A DNA stretch of 64,000 nt from Hyphomicrobium sp. (GTDB lineage Bacteria; Pseudomonadota; Alphaproteobacteria; Rhizobiales; Hyphomicrobiaceae): positions 1,240,001 through 1,304,000 of the forward strand of contig NZ_JAIETU010000002.1 of NCBI RefSeq assembly GCF_019744875.1. The letters are read 5' to 3'. The notes beneath the pieces are model-generated. The model had not been told where the DNA came from and did not search any database. It worked only from the letters and a program-made list of their open reading frames with translations. Numbering within the stretch: the first letter of the stretch is position 1; every line of letters begins with the position of its first letter. The translations under genes were made by a program, and so were the position numbers. Below are positions 30,176 to 39,230 of this stretch, one piece after another.

Positions 30176-30496
30176 ATGAAAGACCTGATGGGCATGATGA
30201 AGCAAGTCAAGGACATGCAGGAGCGCATGCAGCGCATGCAGGAAGAGCTTGGCGCGCTCGAAGTCACCGGCACGTCCGGCGGCGGCCTGGTCTCCGTCAC
30301 GCTCTCCGGCAAGGGCGACATGAAGCGCGTGCATATCGATCCTTCGCTGCTCAAACCGGAAGAAGCCGAGATCATCGAGGACCTCATCGTCGCCGCGTCG
30401 AGCGACGCGAAAAGCAAGGTCGAGACGCAGCTTCAGGAGAAGATGAGCGAAGTCACCGGCGGGCTTCCGCTGCCGCCCGGCATGAAGCTTTTTTGA
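30176..30496 (+). CDS. ybaB: YbaB/EbfC-family nucleoid-associated protein
   Basis: A 106-residue DNA-binding protein of the YbaB/EbfC family, which forms tweezer-like dimers. Seen: an N-terminal Met-rich helix (MKDLMGMMKQVKDMQERMQ), the central VSVTLSGKGDMKRVHIDPSLL and the C-terminal PLPPGMKLF. The gene follows dnaX in most bacteria and is usually followed by recR; no recR is present here. The ribosome site aggagg is strong. Confidence 0.95.
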   Translation: MKDLMGMMKQVKDMQERMQRMQEELGALEVTGTSGGGLVSVTLSGKGDMKRVHIDPSLLKPEEAEIIEDLIVAASSDAKSKVETQLQEKMSEVTGGLPLPPGMKLF

Positions 30497-30706
30497 CGGC
30501 CGGACGATCCCTGGCGCGGCGGGCACGAAATTTATTTTGCTTCCAAGCGCCGCAAACCGCTGCGGGACGTTGAAATGCGCGGGGTTCTGGCCTATTTGCG
30601 GGCGCTTGCTCACCCGTGCTGTGCACGCGAGCAGTTCTTTCGACCGTGATCGCGTCCGGTCCCAGTGAAGTGCGACGCGCCAATCATTGTTAAGGGAGCT
30701 TCTCCT

Positions 30707-31921
30707 TTGGACAGCGTTCTTATCATCGGAGCCGGCGCGGCCGGCTCGGTTACGGCGCAGAAGTGCGCCATGAACCGCGACGTTTTCAAGAAAGTTCATC
30801 TGGCGTCGCGACGCCTCGAGAGCTGCGAGAACGTCGCCAAGCTCTGCGTCACGCCGATCGAGGTCAGCCAGGTCAACGCCGACGACGTCGACGAGACCGT
30901 GGCGCTGATCGAGCGCGTGAAGCCGGATCTCGTGATCAACATGGCGCTCCCCTACCAGGACCTGCCGATCATGGATGCCTGCCTCAAGACCGGCGTGCAC
31001 TACATGGACACGGCCAACTACGAGCCGCGCGATGTCGCGAAGTTCGAGTACTCGTGGCAGTGGGCCTACCAGGACAAGTATGCCTCCAAGGGCATCATGG
31101 GCGTGCTGGGCTGCGGGTTCGACCCCGGCGTCTCGAACATCTTCTGCGCCTACGCGCAGGAGCACCTGTTCGACACCATCGACACGATCGACATTATTGA
31201 TTGCAACGACGGCAGCCACGGCAAGTCGTTCGCGACCAACTTCAATCCGGAGATCAATCTCCGCGAGGTGACGCAGCGCGGCAAGTACTGGAAGAACGGC
31301 CAGTGGATCGACATCGACCCGCTGACCATCTCGTGCATGATCGATTATCCGGAAGTCGGCCCGCGCAAGAGCTACCTCATCTATCACGAGGAAGAAGAGA
31401 GCCTCGTCCAGAACATCAAGGGTCTGAAGCAGATCCGCTTCTGGATGACGTTCTCCGACAACTACATCAAGCATCTCGACGTGCTGCAGAGCGTGGGCAT
31501 GACGCGGATCGATCCCGTCATGTACAAGGGCACGCCCGTGATCCCGATGGAGTTCCTGAAGGAGCTGCTGCCGCCGCCGTCGTCGTTGGGTGAGAACTAC
31601 ACAGGGCGCACGTCCATCGGTTGCATCATCGACGGCACGAAGGACGGCAAGCGCAAGACGGTGCTGATCTATAACGTCTGCGATCACGCGCAGTGCTACG
31701 CGGAAACCAAGGCGCAGGCCGTGTCCTACACGACGGGCGTGCCGCCCGTCGTCGGCGCGATCCAGATGTTCCAGGGCGCGTGGGGCGGCAAGGGCGTGTT
31801 CAACGTCGAGCAGCTTCCCTCGAAGCCGTTCCTCGACGAGCTCGGCAAGCAGGGCCTGCCCTGGCACGTGCTCGACATGACGCCCGCCGACCAAGCGGAG
31901 CTGTTCGCGGTCAAGACCTGA
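30707..31921 (+). CDS. Carboxy(nor)spermidine dehydrogenase, saccharopine dehydrogenase family
   Basis: A 404-residue NAD(P)-dependent enzyme that condenses aspartate semialdehyde with a diamine (putrescine or diaminopropane) to form carboxyspermidine or carboxynorspermidine. The Rossmann motif is VLIIGAGAAGSVTAQK at the N-terminus, followed by LINMALPYQDL-like and TANYEP stretches typical of this branch. The TTG at 30707 is the preferred start (aagggag eight bases upstream); an upstream in-frame GTG lies at 30665. A terminator follows directly. The partner decarboxylase is at 35384 on the same strand. Confidence 0.9.
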   Translation: MDSVLIIGAGAAGSVTAQKCAMNRDVFKKVHLASRRLESCENVAKLCVTPIEVSQVNADDVDETVALIERVKPDLVINMALPYQDLPIMDACLKTGVHYMDTANYEPRDVAKFEYSWQWAYQDKYASKGIMGVLGCGFDPGVSNIFCAYAQEHLFDTIDTIDIIDCNDGSHGKSFATNFNPEINLREVTQRGKYWKNGQWIDIDPLTISCMIDYPEVGPRKSYLIYHEEEESLVQNIKGLKQIRFWMTFSDNYIKHLDVLQSVGMTRIDPVMYKGTPVIPMEFLKELLPPPSSLGENYTGRTSIGCIIDGTKDGKRKTVLIYNVCDHAQCYAETKAQAVSYTTGVPPVVGAIQMFQGAWGGKGVFNVEQLPSKPFLDELGKQGLPWHVLDMTPADQAELFAVKT

Positions 31922-31947
31922 TCGTTGCGAAGGCGTAAATCGATTGA

Positions 31948-31979
31948 GCCCGGAGCGTCCCACGTTCCGGGCTTTTTTG
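31948..31979 (+). terminator. Rho-independent terminator
   Basis: Stem gcccggagcg with cgttccgggc (one wobble pair, loop tccca) followed by six T. It lies 27 bases after the dehydrogenase stop. Confidence 0.92.
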
Positions 31980-32121
31980 TGCGCGGTCATATTCGATCCA
32001 GACACAACACGCGGCCGCGCATCCACCTTTCGCCGCGGTCCCGCAGAGGTGACGCGCCGGCCTGTTCGCCTTATGCTAGGCTCGAGATCTTGCGAGATCC
32101 GGGTTTCGTGAGGAAGCCGCC

Positions 32122-32634
32122 ATGGCCGATTCTCCTTCCATTGCGACCGTCGAAGGCACGGACAGCGCGGCCGTGCAGGTCCTTTTCGCAAAAGCGATCG
32201 GGCGCTGGAAGGACGGCGGCCTGCGCGTTGCGGGCGTGGTCGAGGAGACGCATGGTCTCCCGGGGCGCACCTGCAATGCCGGCGTGCTGCGCGACATCGC
32301 CTCGGGCCGCTCGCATTCCATTTTTCTCGCCACCCCGCCTGTCGATACCTCGTGCCATATCGATGCGCGCGGGGCGGAGGGCGCGTGCGCGGCCGTGCTG
32401 CCGCAGATCGCGGATTGCGATCTCGTCGTGCTGAGCAAGTTCGGCAAGCTCGAAGCGGCCCATGGCGGCTTGTTCGACGCATTCGTGGCGGCGTTCGAAG
32501 CGCGTAAACCCATCCTGACGACGGTTTCGGAAAAGCACCGATCCGCTTGGACGGCATTCGCGCCCGATTCCGTCGTGATTGAGCCTACGGATACCGCGAT
32601 CGATGCGTGGCGGAGAAGCGTGACCGGCGGCTGA
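32122..32634 (+). CDS. DUF2478 protein
   Basis: A 170-residue protein matching DUF2478, whose members often sit near molybdenum transport or molybdoenzyme genes; none is nearby here. Seen: LRVAGVVEETHGLPGRTCNAGVLRDIASG, the tract CDLVVLSKFGKLEAAHGGL and PILTTVSEKHRSAW. The fold is thought to be P-loop-NTPase-like, but the classical Walker A is absent. Good start at ATG 32122. Confidence 0.8.
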   Translation: MADSPSIATVEGTDSAAVQVLFAKAIGRWKDGGLRVAGVVEETHGLPGRTCNAGVLRDIASGRSHSIFLATPPVDTSCHIDARGAEGACAAVLPQIADCDLVVLSKFGKLEAAHGGLFDAFVAAFEARKPILTTVSEKHRSAWTAFAPDSVVIEPTDTAIDAWRRSVTGG

Positions 32635-32798
32635 GCCGAATGGCGCGCGCGACTTGCTGATCCTCTCCGACCTTTACCACGTCCTCAAGGGCGCACGTCG
32701 CGCCGCCCATTTTTTTGTTCCCATACGCCCTTTTCCCCTGAGATAACCAGCACAGGGGAGGTTGCGCGAATGCGGCGCGGCCGGGGGAGCACGATCAG

Positions 32799-34139
32799 AT
32801 GCACGACGCGACACGTGACAACGCAGCAGGGGCGAGCGGCAGCGCTGCGCGCGGTCCCGTCATCGTAACCGTGCACGGCACGAACGACGCGCATGCCGAG
32901 GACACCGGCGCACGCTGGTGGCAGCGCGGCTCGCAGTTTACGGAGCGGCTGATCACCGATCTCGCGCAGCGCGGCATCGGCGGCGTCGAAATCCTGCCGC
33001 TGCACTGGAGCGGGCAGAACTCGGATTTCGACCGGCTTCGCGGCGCCTCCGACTTGTCGCGCACGTTGCGCGGCCTCGATCGGGAGGGGCGACCGCACGC
33101 CATCATCGCACACAGCCATGGCGGCAACGTCACGGTCGAAGGCCTGACGCAGGCGCCGCGCTCGGCGCAACGCGGCGGCATCATCTCGTTCGGCACGCCG
33201 TTCTTCACGCGCCGCCTCAAGACCGTGCCGATGCTGATCGCGCTGTTCCAGACCGTGCTGGGTCTCGTCATTCCGCCCATCATGATCTGGTATCTCGTCG
33301 AGATCCTGCCCTCGGACACCAATAAGAAAATCGAAGCCGTGGTGTTCTTCGGCGGTCTGTGCGCGCTCGGGCTGTGGAGCCTCGCGGCGGGCGTGCGCAA
33401 GCTCGCGCGCCAGCAGTTCGCCACGCGGCTCTTTTCGAAATCGCTCGCGCCGTCGCAATGGCTCGTGGTGCACAGCCCGCGCGACGAAGCCATGCAGTTG
33501 CTCGAGCGGGCGGCGCAGATCTCGCCGCAGTACGTGAAGACCGCTTCGGCCATGCGCTCGCTGACGGCGTTCGCGTCGCTGGCAGGCGTCGTCGGCACCG
33601 CCCTCTTCTTCGTGTGGACGGGCTCCTACTTCCTCGATCCCATTCTGACGAAGCTCCAGGCCGGAGAGTTCGGGCTCGGGACGGCGGCGGATTTCACGTT
33701 CCTGCTGCTCGTGCCGGTGATCTATGGCGCGGTGTTCTTCGCGATCTGGCTCATCGCGCGCGCGGGCGGCGCGTGGGCCTACGCCAAGTTCCTGACCTCG
33801 GCGATCCACGGCGGCGTGATCGGCGCGGCATTCGGCGGCGACGGCGCCTTCCGCCTCGTCGGCGTAACGCGTCTTCCGCCCTACGCGATCAACGCGCGCG
33901 AGGAACGCATCGAGGCGGTCGACCTCGGCGGCATCAACGATGCGGCGTTGTTCGATGCGGCGCAGGGCCTTTACAACAGCGTCGTCGCGAGCGACGCGCA
34001 GGACGGCGGCATTCCCAATCCCGATATGATGTGGAAGCGGCTCAGCGATGCGCTCTATCACAACGCGTACATGCGCGATGACGGCGTGATTGCAACGGTC
34101 GCCGATCACATTGCGGCGACGCTGAAGCCCGCGCGCTAG
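32799..34139 (+). CDS. Alpha/beta hydrolase with membrane-embedded insert
   Basis: A 446-residue protein. The N-terminal half is an alpha/beta-hydrolase core: strand and oxyanion region VIVTVHGTND (21-30) and nucleophile elbow AHSHGGN with Ser106. Four hydrophobic segments follow at about 144-170, 179-199, 254-279 and 299-323. The C-terminal 120 residues are soluble and Asp-rich, and could supply the acid and His of the triad (DHIAATLK near the end), although this is not certain. The substrate is unknown. gggggag lies upstream of the ATG. Confidence 0.75.
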   Translation: MHDATRDNAAGASGSAARGPVIVTVHGTNDAHAEDTGARWWQRGSQFTERLITDLAQRGIGGVEILPLHWSGQNSDFDRLRGASDLSRTLRGLDREGRPHAIIAHSHGGNVTVEGLTQAPRSAQRGGIISFGTPFFTRRLKTVPMLIALFQTVLGLVIPPIMIWYLVEILPSDTNKKIEAVVFFGGLCALGLWSLAAGVRKLARQQFATRLFSKSLAPSQWLVVHSPRDEAMQLLERAAQISPQYVKTASAMRSLTAFASLAGVVGTALFFVWTGSYFLDPILTKLQAGEFGLGTAADFTFLLLVPVIYGAVFFAIWLIARAGGAWAYAKFLTSAIHGGVIGAAFGGDGAFRLVGVTRLPPYAINAREERIEAVDLGGINDAALFDAAQGLYNSVVASDAQDGGIPNPDMMWKRLSDALYHNAYMRDDGVIATVADHIAATLKPAR

Positions 34140-34295
34140 ATCGTCGTATCAGAGCCAACTTTGCGAAAAAGTGTCGGACCGTGGAATAAAAAAAGGCCCG
34201 CTACGCGCCAATTGTGGCGTTCTCCGTCCCCAGTGGAGTCACAAATTTTAGGAAACTTGAGCGTGTGATTCGACTCTCAATCAGCGGGGACCCCC

Positions 34296-34670
34296 ATGGC
34301 TCAACTTTCTCAGAAGCTCGCGGAGATGCATCGACGGCTGGCCGAGAACGCTCAGGAAGAGCAGGCGCTGGTGCGTGCCTTGAACGCCGCGCTCAACCAC
34401 GTCGATGAAAAGCTGCTGTCGGAAATCCGGCAGGTGACGGCGCAGCACGAGGTGCGGCGCGCCGTGATTATGAACGAGTTGCAGGGACTAGCCTCGCGGC
34501 TTTGCGCGTTTCCGGCACCGAGCGCGGAGCCGGTGGCCGCCATTGCGGACCAGTCCTACGCCAACGAGCAGGGCCGCTCGACGCACGCTCCGGGCAACTG
34601 GAGAATTGCGGCGCAGAACATCGAGGACGACCTGGATTTCTTTACGGACGCGGCGGCCTCGAGCCACTAA
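34296..34670 (+). CDS. Small coiled-coil protein of unknown function
   Basis: A 124-residue protein with a predicted coiled coil over residues 1-65 (heptad-like LAEMHRRLAENAQEEQALV and HVDEKLLSEIRQ), a short Pro/Ala linker, and a tail with NIEDDLDFF. No signal peptide or membrane segment. I do not recognise a family. Codon use fits the neighbourhood, and its position between genes on the same strand favours a real gene. Confidence 0.6.
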   Translation: MAQLSQKLAEMHRRLAENAQEEQALVRALNAALNHVDEKLLSEIRQVTAQHEVRRAVIMNELQGLASRLCAFPAPSAEPVAAIADQSYANEQGRSTHAPGNWRIAAQNIEDDLDFFTDAAASSH

Positions 34671-34828
34671 TCCCCGCGCCACGCTTCCCCCTGGGCTCCG
34701 TCGCAGGCCGCTTCGCCACGACCGGTTCCAGCTCTTTCGGCAAGCACTTTGACTGAAACGCACTTGACGGACGACCCCGTGCAGACCAGACCTCGCCGGA
34801 CGCGCGAGGCTGCGATGCCGGGGGGAAC

Positions 34829-35257
34829 ATGTCCGAAGCCGAGATCCTGTCGATCAGAAACGAGCTGACCGGGCTGGTTCTAACCGTCGTGTCCGTCAGC
34901 TTCGGAATGATCTCGGCCTACATCGCGGGATTGTGGCTGTTCCTCAAGGACGCTCCCCTGCTTCTCCGGTGCACCGCGTTCGCGCTTCTCTCCTGCGGGC
35001 TGGCTTTCATGGGCGGCGTGACGGCGGGCCTCAACGCGCTGCTGCTCGGCACGGAGCGCGCGTGGGGCGGGATTGCAAAGCCCGCCACCGGCATCGCCAG
35101 CTTCGGGGCGGAGCGGCCGGACTACCTGTTCGGCCTCTCGTACTTCGACATCTCGACCGCGCTCGGCGGCGTGGCGTTTCTGGCGATCTATCTCGTGCTG
35201 TTTTTCCTGACGTTTTTCTACACCTGGCCCAATCAGCGACCTGAAGCCCGGATCTAG
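34829..35257 (+). CDS. Small membrane protein of unknown function
   Basis: A 142-residue protein with three hydrophobic segments (about 12-36, 44-70 and 110-135); between the last two is a 35-residue loop with GIASFGAERPDYLFGLSYFD. No family is recognised. ggggga lies upstream of the ATG. It is 127 bases before the carboxynorspermidine decarboxylase gene. Confidence 0.6.
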   Translation: MSEAEILSIRNELTGLVLTVVSVSFGMISAYIAGLWLFLKDAPLLLRCTAFALLSCGLAFMGGVTAGLNALLLGTERAWGGIAKPATGIASFGAERPDYLFGLSYFDISTALGGVAFLAIYLVLFFLTFFYTWPNQRPEARI

Positions 35258-35383
35258 CGGGCCGCGCTGTTCCGTTCGCATGGGAAGCGCTGGAAGTCTT
35301 CACACTGCGATGCCATATAGCGCGCTTCCGCCTCGTTCCGCCGGTTCCGGCGGCGGCCCGCAATTCTGGATTTCAATCGCCCC

Positions 35384-36532
35384 ATGATCCCGCAAATTCC
35401 CGACGACATCCAGACGCCCGCCTACGTGCTCGACGTGGCGGCGCTCAAGCGAAACCTTGCGACGGCCACGCGCGTGCGCCGCGAGGCCGGCGTCAAGATC
35501 CTGCTCGCCACCAAGGCCTGGGCCATGCCGGCCGCGTTTCCGATGATGCGCGACGTGCTGGACGGCACGACGGCGTCCGGCGAGTACGAGGCGCGCATGG
35601 GCCGCGAGGAGTTCGGCCGCGAGGTGCACGTCTATGCGCCCGCTTACGGGCCCGGTGAAATCGAACGCCTGACGGGCATCGCCGATCACATCTATGCCAA
35701 CTCGCCCGAGCAGATGGCGAAGGTGCTGGACGTCGTGCGTGCTTCTGGCCGGACCGGGCTCGCGGTCGGCGCGCGCATCAATCCCGGGTACTCGAACGCG
35801 ACCGTCGGCGGCGCGCTTTACGACCCGTGTGCGCCGTGCTCGCGCTTCGGCACGACTGTCGAGGACATCGACCAGTTGCCATGGGACGACATCGACATTT
35901 TCCACGTCCACACGCTGTGCGAATCGCTGGCCGACGGCTCGGTCGGCCTGATCGAGCACGTCGCGCGCTCGTTCGAGCCCTATCTGCGCCGGGTCAAGGC
36001 CGTGAATTTCGGCGGCGGCCATTTCATGAACAAGCCGGGCTACGATGTCGGCAAGCTGATCGCGGCGCTCAAGGCGTTCCGGGGCGAGTTCGGCGTCGAG
36101 GTCTATCTGGAGCCGGGCGCGGGACTGGTGGTCGACACGGGCTATCTCGTCTCGACGGTCATCGGCCTGCACCGCAACGAGCGCGACATCGCGATCCTCG
36201 ATGCGTCCGCCTCGACGCACATGCCGGACGTGCTGGAAGTGCCTTACACGCCCGCCATCCTCGGCGCGGAGAAGCCCGGCGTGCTGGCGCACTCCTACAT
36301 TCTCGGCGGCAAGACCTGCATGACGGGCGACGTGATCGGCGAATACTCGTTCAACGCGCCGCTGGTGCCCGGCTCGCGCGTCATCTTCAGCGACATGATG
36401 CAGTACTCGTTCGTGAAGAACACCACGTTCAACGGCACGCCGCTGCCGGACCTCGCCATGCTGCACGAGGATGGGCGCTACGAGGTGGTGCGCTCGTTCG
36501 GGTATGAAGAGTTCCGCCGCCGGCTCGGATAG
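35384..36532 (+). CDS. nspC: Carboxynorspermidine decarboxylase
   Basis: PLP-dependent decarboxylase (382 aa, alanine-racemase/ornithine-decarboxylase fold III) that makes norspermidine or spermidine from the carboxylated precursor. Seen: the PLP lysine in ILLATKAWAMP (about residue 46), INPGYSNATVGGALYDPC, FHVHTLCES, VNFGGGHFMNKPGYD and the PLP-phosphate and specificity stretch EPGAGLVVDTGYL; YDPCAPCSRFGT is characteristic of NspC. It works with the dehydrogenase at 30707, 3.5 kb upstream. Which polyamine is made cannot be read from sequence alone. Confidence 0.93.
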   Translation: MIPQIPDDIQTPAYVLDVAALKRNLATATRVRREAGVKILLATKAWAMPAAFPMMRDVLDGTTASGEYEARMGREEFGREVHVYAPAYGPGEIERLTGIADHIYANSPEQMAKVLDVVRASGRTGLAVGARINPGYSNATVGGALYDPCAPCSRFGTTVEDIDQLPWDDIDIFHVHTLCESLADGSVGLIEHVARSFEPYLRRVKAVNFGGGHFMNKPGYDVGKLIAALKAFRGEFGVEVYLEPGAGLVVDTGYLVSTVIGLHRNERDIAILDASASTHMPDVLEVPYTPAILGAEKPGVLAHSYILGGKTCMTGDVIGEYSFNAPLVPGSRVIFSDMMQYSFVKNTTFNGTPLPDLAMLHEDGRYEVVRSFGYEEFRRRLG

Positions 36533-36647
36533 AGCCGACGGCGTGTTCCGCGGGGAACATCGCGCCCGGCGCGCGTGCGCGATGACATCGGCCCCACTCC
36601 CCGCGGAGCGATAGCCGATCCGCGCGCCAAGTTTCAGGTGCAATCTC

Positions 36648-38636
36648 GTGAACAAGTCTGTCCGTACTCCCCAGCGCATCGGCGTCAAGGGAGCCATCAT
36701 CGGTGCCGCGGTTCTTGCCGCCGTCTATGCAGCCACATCCTACCGCCCCGCAGCGGATCAGCCGGAGGCGCCCCTACCTGAGGCCGGACCGCAAGCCGCA
36801 TCACCTGCGGTCGAGCCTTCCGCCCCGGCCGAGACGGCCGCTGCGGCGCCCCAAGCGGACGAGACCGGTTTCGACACCAGCCGGCTGCCGCGTACGGCAG
36901 GGGCGAGCCAGCTCTACGCGAGCCCGGCGACGACCATCTTCATCTCCCAGGACAGCGTCTCCAAGACGGCTGAAATCCTCGCGTCCGAACTCGGCAGGGC
37001 GGGATGGCAGCGCTACGAGGCGCCGTTCTCGGCCAAGGCCGAAACGCCCGACCAGGCCATCATGACGTTCAAGAAGGGCAAGCAGGGCCTCAACGCCTTC
37101 ATCACCCTCGCGCCTGCGCAGGGCAACAAGACGAGCGTGCAGTACAGCGGCATTCCGTTCGAGAAGGACCTCCCGTTCCCGGCGGACGCGCGCGAGATTC
37201 TGTTCGATCCGTCGCGGCCGTATCTGAGCTGCTTTACGGATGTGCCCGTCGCCGAGACCATGCGTTTCCTCAACGGCGAGCTGATCGCGCGCGGCTGGGT
37301 GCCGTGGTCGACGAAGGACAAGGCGAAGAAGCTGGACGGCGCGATCCAGGACACCGATCACGGCCAGTTCTCGTACTTCGTGCAAGACGAGCGCACGGCG
37401 GTGATCGCGCTCGTGCAGCGTCAGAAGGACGGCCGCACGATTGCGAAGATCGAGCCGGTTCCGGCCGGCGTTCTCACCAAGTCGCAGGTGGCGGAGGAAG
37501 AACCCGCGCCCGCACCGGCAGCGCCCGAGCCGAGCGCGGCCCAGCGCGAGATGAATGACGCGTTCGACAAACTCGCGACCGACATCCTGAACCAGGCCCG
37601 CCAGGCGACAACCGACGCGATGAGCGGCATCGCCAAGGGCGGCGCACCCGCCCCGGCACGCGAAGCCGTGGCGGACGGCGCGCCGCTCGCTGCACTCCGC
37701 GACACCACCTCGCCCATTCCCCTGCCGGAGACGGCCGATAGCGTCGAACTCGACACGGACAGCGGCGCCGTGGATTTCAACGCGTCGTCGAGCGTGCGGG
37801 ATCTGGCGCGCTTCTATCGCGCTGAAATGAAGTCCAAGGGCTGGCGCGAGCAGCCGACGGTGATCGACAAGGACACGATGGCCGCGCTGCGCTTCTCGAA
37901 GGGCGACGACGACATCTCGATCACCATCATGCAGATGGGCAAGTCGGCGAAAGTGAGCGCCACGGGGTCGGGCCTTGCTAAGGCGGCATCGTCGGCGCCG
38001 GCCGCTACGGTCGAGGCTAAGCCCGCCACGACTGCGGACCCTGAACTCACAGTGCAGGAGATCGCGGGCTTTCCCGTGCCGTCACCGAACTCCCTCAACG
38101 GCAGCGAGAAGTCGCTCTATCGTATCCAGGTGAATGCGCGGGTGGCCGCGAGCGTTGCCAGTGTGCTCAAGTTCTATCGCCGTGAGCTCGCCAAGCGCAG
38201 CGATTGGAAGGAAGCTGCGGGCGCCATCGTCGAGCCCGGCCGCGCACTCGTGAGCTACGACACGAGCGAAGGCCCTGCCCGGCTCACGATCACCGCGGAC
38301 GGAGACGCGACCGTCGTGACGCTCGCGCTGCGCAAGCAGGCCCTGGCGTCCAAAGCCGGCATGCTGCCCAAGCCCGGCAACGTCAAGCTCATGCTCGGCA
38401 ACATTCTCGATGCCGACGCCGAGGTCACGATCGGCAAGACGAAGGTGAAGATCCCGGCAGGGCGCGGCGCCAAGAAGCCGGACGGACCCACGCTCGAAGT
38501 GCCACCTGGCAAGCAAACCGTCTCGCTGGCGGTGCCCGGCAAGCCGGCACAAACCGAAGAGATCGACGTCGCGGCCGGCGACGTGTGGGGCCTGATGATC
38601 GGACCCGGCGGCGTGCTGGCGCTGCAGATGTACTGA
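36648..38636 (+). CDS. Exported or anchored protein with four tandem GW-type domains
   Basis: A 662-residue protein from GTG 36648. Residues 12-30 are a hydrophobic signal or anchor, followed by an Ala/Pro-rich stretch to about 70. Four related units of 60-75 residues follow, each with a helix ending in a GW-like pair and then a strand-rich part: TAEILASELGRAGW (107-120), AETMRFLNGELIARGW (202-217), VRDLARFYRAEMKSKGW (383-399) and VASVLKFYRRELAKRSDW (503-520). An Ala/Pro linker separates the second and third units. The C-terminal 90 residues include strands with VPPGKQTVSLAVPGK, resembling a PEGA-type beta domain. No catalytic motif is visible; I do not recognise the family. Confidence 0.75.
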   Translation: MNKSVRTPQRIGVKGAIIGAAVLAAVYAATSYRPAADQPEAPLPEAGPQAASPAVEPSAPAETAAAAPQADETGFDTSRLPRTAGASQLYASPATTIFISQDSVSKTAEILASELGRAGWQRYEAPFSAKAETPDQAIMTFKKGKQGLNAFITLAPAQGNKTSVQYSGIPFEKDLPFPADAREILFDPSRPYLSCFTDVPVAETMRFLNGELIARGWVPWSTKDKAKKLDGAIQDTDHGQFSYFVQDERTAVIALVQRQKDGRTIAKIEPVPAGVLTKSQVAEEEPAPAPAAPEPSAAQREMNDAFDKLATDILNQARQATTDAMSGIAKGGAPAPAREAVADGAPLAALRDTTSPIPLPETADSVELDTDSGAVDFNASSSVRDLARFYRAEMKSKGWREQPTVIDKDTMAALRFSKGDDDISITIMQMGKSAKVSATGSGLAKAASSAPAATVEAKPATTADPELTVQEIAGFPVPSPNSLNGSEKSLYRIQVNARVAASVASVLKFYRRELAKRSDWKEAAGAIVEPGRALVSYDTSEGPARLTITADGDATVVTLALRKQALASKAGMLPKPGNVKLMLGNILDADAEVTIGKTKVKIPAGRGAKKPDGPTLEVPPGKQTVSLAVPGKPAQTEEIDVAAGDVWGLMIGPGGVLALQMY

Positions 38637-38641
38637 CGACA

Positions 38642-38698
38642 AGACGAGGATTGGCATCCCGGCTGGAAACAGCGGGGTCCAATCCTCTCGTCTTTTTT
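38642..38698 (+). terminator. Rho-independent terminator
   Basis: Arms 38642-38654 and 38679-38693 pair over 13 positions with a two-base bulge, followed by six T. It ends the tandem-domain gene. Confidence 0.85.
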
Positions 38699-38708
38699 AG
38701 GTGATGCG

Positions 38709-38748
38709 CTTAGTGCGTTGCGCGGTACGCGCCTAGCGCGTTGCGCGG
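38709..38748. repeat. Duplicated 3' end of the small Cys-rich gene
   Basis: cttagtgcgttgcgcgg (38709-38725) and cctagcgcgttgcgcgg (38732-38748) are 23 bases apart. The second includes the stop codon and last codons of the minus-strand gene at 38733; the first repeats it downstream. Confidence 0.85.
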
Positions 38749-38933
38749 CAGCCCTGCAGGCAGCGCGTGACCTGCGCACCGCAGGTGGGGCTGTCCTTGG
38801 TGGCGCGACGGCAGGCGTTCTCCTGCGCATAGCACCGCTGGGCGCAATCGTTCGCCACCGAGACTTCGGGAAGCGCGGACGATGCAGCCGCCGCGCACAA
38901 GGCGGCGATGGCAAGGCTGAGTGTCCGGCTCAC
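38733..38933 (-). CDS. Secreted mini-protein with twin CX3C motif
   Basis: A 66-residue protein from GTG 38933, with aaggag about nine bases upstream. Residues 1-28 are a signal peptide (LSLAIAALCAAAASSA). The mature region has six cysteines spaced symmetrically, CX3C-X6-C-X9-C-X6-CX3C, in DCAQRCYAQENACRRATK followed by DSPTCGAQVTRCLQGC. This predicts a helical hairpin held by disulfides, in the style of twin-CX3C proteins. The open frame continues upstream to 38999 but without a ribosome site. No family is recognised. Confidence 0.75.
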   Translation of the reverse strand: MSRTLSLAIAALCAAAASSALPEVSVANDCAQRCYAQENACRRATKDSPTCGAQVTRCLQGCRATR

Positions 38934-39230
38934 GAGGTCGATCTCCTTTTCTGTCGGCGGCTTTTGTCGTCCGGCTGCGGGCGCGTGATGCGGCCGCAAT
39001 CCTATCAGCGAACGTGCAGGGAGCGGAGCGTCTTCCTCCGCGAGATATGGTTTATGCCGCTAACGATGAACGTGGCCTGAACCGAGAGTCAACTGCCCGG
39101 AACTGCCTGGAACCGCTCGTAAATCGGGTTCAAAGTGCACGGGTGACGCGGGGCGCCCGAGGGATAACTCCGCTGAGCGCCCGAATCGTTCCATCTGGTC
39201 CGCATTGTCCGGGGCCGCGCTCTCCGGGGC

